DNA of 17,882 nucleotides, from positions 1 through 17,882 of the forward strand of contig CAJWLI010000004.1 of the NCBI GenBank assembly GCA_913043075.1, written 5' to 3'. Below, piece after piece: positions 15,740 to 17,882 of the stretch. The DNA comes from an uncultured Gammaproteobacteria bacterium (lineage in GTDB: Bacteria > Pseudomonadota > Gammaproteobacteria > Pseudomonadales > Azotimanducaceae). Below the pieces are notes generated by a model that saw nothing but the letters and a program-made list of their open reading frames with translations, was not told the DNA's origin and did no database searches. A program made the translations under genes and the position numbers. Within the stretch, counting starts at the first letter, position 1. Each line of letters opens with the position of its first letter.

Positions 15740-16622
15740 GGTGATGAAAAAAGTTTTCGTAAAGCCTTATAGCATTTCGCATGCACATCGTGACTGTCAT
15801 TGGGCCAACTCTAGGAACAAAATCTAGTGCGAAATCTTCCACCTTCTTATCAAAGTTTTGATTGGTCGAAAAATTTATACAAATCACATTCTTCTTTAAT
15901 TCCTTTATGGAAATCTTTTTAAACTTCGTGTTCGGAACTCCTGTTACAACGATATCACTCAACTTTAAAGCATCTGCGCGCTTATATTCAGTTTCTTCTG
16001 GAATTCCATCCTTGAATAACAAAGGACCATGCTCATCAAATGAAAAAACACTTGCTCCGTCGTGTGACATCAAAACCGCGAGAGGTCGTCCTATTACCTC
16101 GCTCCTATTAAAAATTGTCACAGTTTTATCATTTAATGGCTTTCTTCCACTCCCATAAGATTTTACCTCAGATAGGATTTTAATAATTGCTAAGGGCGTG
16201 CATGGGATCAAGGCTTTTTTGTCTTGGATGTTTTCGAAGGCATACCTATCATTTTTAGATAACTTTCTTGTCCAGAAGAAGCTTCCCGCTTCGATATCTT
16301 TTTCAGGAGTCACCAAGTTTCTGAGGTATTTATCTTCCTCATTACCGAACACAGGAAAATAAATAAAAATCCCGTGAGTGTCTTTTTCCGCATTGGCGAA
16401 CAATATAGCTGACTCTAAAGACAGTCTCGGTACTTTTTTCAACTCATATTGAAAGCCGATTTCTTCAAATGCTTTTTTCGTCGCATTGGCATAGCTAAGA
16501 GATGGTTTGTCATCTGTAGCGATGAATCCCTTCACTTTGAGTGGAGTCTCGAAATTCGCAATCCTATTCTTTAGTTCATTACGATATTTTTCTGCGATTT
16601 GGGCGGGGTCAATTATCCCCAT
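15723..16622 (-). CDS. MTD1-type (FolD-superfamily) methylene-tetrahydrofolate dehydrogenase
   Basis: A 299-residue FolD-superfamily enzyme, oxidising 5,10-methylene-THF to 5,10-methenyl-THF. Conserved parts are SYANATKKAFEEIGF (43-57), HGIFIYFPVFGNEEDKYL (83-100), EKDIEAG (107-113), IPCTPLAIIKIL (139-150) and NRSEVIGRPLAVLMSHDGA (172-190), the nucleotide site. The three residues FolD needs for its cyclohydrolase step are replaced: the Lys of YxxxK is T48, the Gln of VQLPLP is Y88, and the second Asp of KDVDG is E111. These changes, YFPVFGN and NRSE instead of GRSxxVG, agree with fungal Mtd1, which is NAD-dependent and dehydrogenase-only. AAGGA, 10 nt before ATG, lies at the end of the preceding isomerase gene, 6 bp away. 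It overlaps fchA by 17 bp. Confidence 0.88.
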   Translation of the reverse strand: MGIIDPAQIAEKYRNELKNRIANFETPLKVKGFIATDDKPSLSYANATKKAFEEIGFQYELKKVPRLSLESAILFANAEKDTHGIFIYFPVFGNEEDKYLRNLVTPEKDIEAGSFFWTRKLSKNDRYAFENIQDKKALIPCTPLAIIKILSEVKSYGSGRKPLNDKTVTIFNRSEVIGRPLAVLMSHDGASVFSFDEHGPLLFKDGIPEETEYKRADALKLSDIVVTGVPNTKFKKISIKELKKNVICINFSTNQNFDKKVEDFALDFVPRVGPMTVTMCMRNAIRLYENFFHHHASAS

Positions 16623-16628
16623 GTTATC

Positions 16629-17240
16629 TTATTCCTTACCTTCATAAAGAGGTCGGGGGCGGGTTACTGAACCTAAATAACCTCGATGATGTCTTGCATG
16701 ATATTCAGAGACTGAAAAGTTTTTCAGTTCCATTAAGGTAAGCGCGATTGAGTCGCTTATTGCAAGCATAATAGCGATAGTTGAGCTTGGTGTTATTTTT
16801 AAAGGGCAAGCTTCTTCGATACTCTCTCCCATGTCTAACACAATATCGCTTAAATTTCTTATTGGTCCATCTACATGGGAAGTTATCCCGATGACTTTTG
16901 ATACACCCAAGGCTTTCGACATCTCAAGCATTTCAATTACCTCGTTAGATTTACCACTAGTAGAGAAAGCTATAATACAATCGTCTTTAGAAAGCATTCC
17001 AAGATCACCGTGGCCTGCCTCTGCAGGATGAACGAAGAAAGCTGGGGTCCCAGTGGAAGACATGGTCGCAGCAAATTTCTGCGCTATGTAACCAGCTTTC
17101 CCTATGCCCGTGGTTACCACTTTGCCGTTACTTGCAAGTAATAATTGAAGGGCTTCCTCAAAAGCTTCAGTGATTTTGATGCCAGCAATGGCACTCGATT
17201 CCATATCGATTACGCGCTGCATTCTCTCTTTTATGTTCAA
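16629..17240 (-). CDS. kdsD: SIS-domain arabinose-5-phosphate isomerase (KdsD/KpsF/GutQ type) lacking CBS domains
   Basis: A 203-residue sugar isomerase containing only the SIS half of KdsD (E. coli KdsD is 328 residues with two CBS domains). GIGKAGYIAQKFAATMSSTG is at 45-64, HPAEAGHGDLGML at 71-83, STSGKSNEV at 93-101 and EEACPLKITPSS at 142-153. Residues matching the KdsD active site are kept: K48, E100 (approximate), E143 and H184 (in HHRGYLG, where the family has HPGGxLG). The family converts ribulose 5-phosphate to arabinose 5-phosphate for KDO in lipopolysaccharide. SIS-only versions are known in other bacteria. Start: TTG at 17240 with AAGGA 8 nt upstream is preferred over ATG at 17222, whose spacing is poor. 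It is the first gene of the folate operon. Another phosphosugar substrate is possible. Confidence 0.82.
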   Translation of the reverse strand: MNIKERMQRVIDMESSAIAGIKITEAFEEALQLLLASNGKVVTTGIGKAGYIAQKFAATMSSTGTPAFFVHPAEAGHGDLGMLSKDDCIIAFSTSGKSNEVIEMLEMSKALGVSKVIGITSHVDGPIRNLSDIVLDMGESIEEACPLKITPSSTIAIMLAISDSIALTLMELKNFSVSEYHARHHRGYLGSVTRPRPLYEGKE

Positions 17241-17270
17241 GAAAACATTCCTTATTCATCGCCCTCGCGC

Positions 17271-17299
17271 ATTATACGTAAAGTTGAACGCTTTGTGAT
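17271..17299 (-). promoter_or_regulatory. Sigma-70-like promoter for the isomerase-folate operon
   Basis: On the minus strand ATCACA (-35, 4/6 matches), a 17-bp spacer and TATAAT (-10, perfect). Transcription would start near 17264, about 24 nt before the TTG start and just upstream of its AAGGA ribosome-binding site. This is the best-formed promoter in the window and should serve all four overlapping or closely spaced genes down to 13999. Confidence 0.7.
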
Positions 17300-17316
17300 A
17301 AATGTTTATGTTGATG

Positions 17317-17739
17317 TCAATCCATTTTGTGAGAAGTGAAAAAATCCAAAACTTCAAGCAGCGCCGCGTTATGATTAAAATCATCTCTGCAGCTCGGCCA
17401 AGGAAGCCATTGGCAAGCTATAATATCGGTCTCTGAAATCACTTCAGCTGGTTTTATTGAGGCCAAGCTCCCTTCGAACCAATGTGTTCGACAATAATAG
17501 GTTTGCCCGTTCCAAAAAAACTTGTAGTCATTTGTAAAACTTCTAGATTTGGGCAGGACCGAGTAACCAGTCTCTTCTCGTGTCTCTCTGATTGCTGCTT
17601 CAAGGGCAGTTTCAGCCGCCTCTATTCCTCCTCCAGGAAGTGACCAAAACTCATCTCCGGATTTAGGATCTCGTTGTTTTATAGATAGAATGTTTTCGTC
17701 GTCTACACAGACCATCCCAGCTCTTGTTCGATTAATCAA
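17317..17739 (-). CDS. Nudix hydrolase, MutT-like, substrate unknown
   Basis: A 140-residue single-domain Nudix hydrolase. The box runs from G37 to G58: GGIEAAE then RETREETG fits G-x5-E-x7-REUxEExGU, except that Thr stands at the first hydrophobic position. The N-terminal strand AGMVCVDDENILSIKQRD and the segment EFWSLPGGGIE are as in MutT/ADP-ribose-type enzymes, and QWLPW near residue 110 is the usual late strand. Nudix enzymes of this size hydrolyse nucleoside diphosphate derivatives in the cytoplasm; the substrate cannot be told. The start is TTG at 17739 with GGGAG 5 nt upstream; the first internal Met is residue 9. It ends 17 bp before the -35 of the next operon, so it is probably a separate unit. 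Confidence 0.85.
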   Translation of the reverse strand: MINRTRAGMVCVDDENILSIKQRDPKSGDEFWSLPGGGIEAAETALEAAIRETREETGYSVLPKSRSFTNDYKFFWNGQTYYCRTHWFEGSLASIKPAEVISETDIIACQWLPWPSCRDDFNHNAALLEVLDFFTSHKMD

Positions 17740-17774
17740 TAGATCTCCCAGCAGGATATTTTCTTTTTTGCTTT

Positions 17775-17803
17775 TTTAAAATGCTACCTTTCAGAGTGTT
17801 CAA
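17775..17803 (-). promoter_or_regulatory. Candidate promoter for the Nudix hydrolase gene
   Basis: Minus-strand TTGAAC (-35, 4/6 matches), a 17-bp spacer and TTTAAA (-10, 4/6 matches), about 35 bp before the TTG start. The region is rich in A and T runs, so a chance match is possible. Confidence 0.35.
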
Positions 17804-17882
17804 ATCTAGCTCTCTCTGAGGGGTGGGTTACAGGTATCGAAGAAATTAAATTTCTCGTATACGGTTGGATTGCCTCGTTGTA

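Overview
The window looks like chromosomal DNA of a Gram-negative bacterium, most likely a moderately AT-rich proteobacterium, perhaps a marine gammaproteobacterium. This rests on a TolC-type outer-membrane protein, an HtrA/DegS-type periplasmic protease, a KDO-pathway sugar-phosphate isomerase, molybdate uptake genes and tight overlapping operons. The taxonomic guess is inference only. Nearly everything is on the minus strand; only a decayed gene and a two-gene operon (about 11.7-14.0 kb) are on the plus strand. I saw no tRNA, rRNA, CRISPR array, insertion sequence or phage gene.

Layout, right to left in transcription order for the minus strand. (1) 17.74-17.32 kb: a small stand-alone Nudix hydrolase. 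(2) 17.24-14.0 kb: a tightly coupled four-gene operon with a good sigma-70-like promoter. It encodes a SIS-domain-only arabinose-5-phosphate isomerase homologue, an MTD1-type methylene-tetrahydrofolate dehydrogenase, an FchA-type cyclodeaminase/cyclohydrolase, and a secreted DUF885-like protein that has lost its metal-binding motif. (3) 12.16-13.98 kb, plus strand: a pyridoxamine-phosphate-oxidase-like flavin protein and a GPH-family cation symporter, with no gap between them. (4) 11.68-12.03 kb, plus strand: remains of a PCu(A)C copper-chaperone gene with a frameshift, an internal stop and an internal deletion. (5) 11.63-8.48 kb: malonyl-CoA synthetase (matB), purN and a divergent PRPP synthetase (prs). 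(6) 8.34-5.20 kb: a eukaryote-like type-2 isoleucyl-tRNA synthetase with its own promoter and leader. (7) 5.03-2.51 kb: a tolC-family gene and an HtrA/DegS-family protease, 5 bp apart. (8) 2.43 kb to the left edge: nudC followed by modA, modB and a truncated modC, all overlapping or nearly so.

The most interesting feature is the one-carbon operon. The FolD-superfamily protein has replaced all three residues that support cyclohydrolase activity in FolD (Lys to Thr, Gln to Tyr, Asp to Glu). Those changes and its NRSE cofactor-loop sequence match, from memory, the monofunctional NAD-dependent yeast enzyme Mtd1. The gene overlapping it encodes an FchA-family protein that could supply the missing cyclohydrolase step. 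Together they look like a two-protein substitute for bifunctional FolD. The fourth gene of the operon encodes an apparently inactive DUF885 relative of unknown role.
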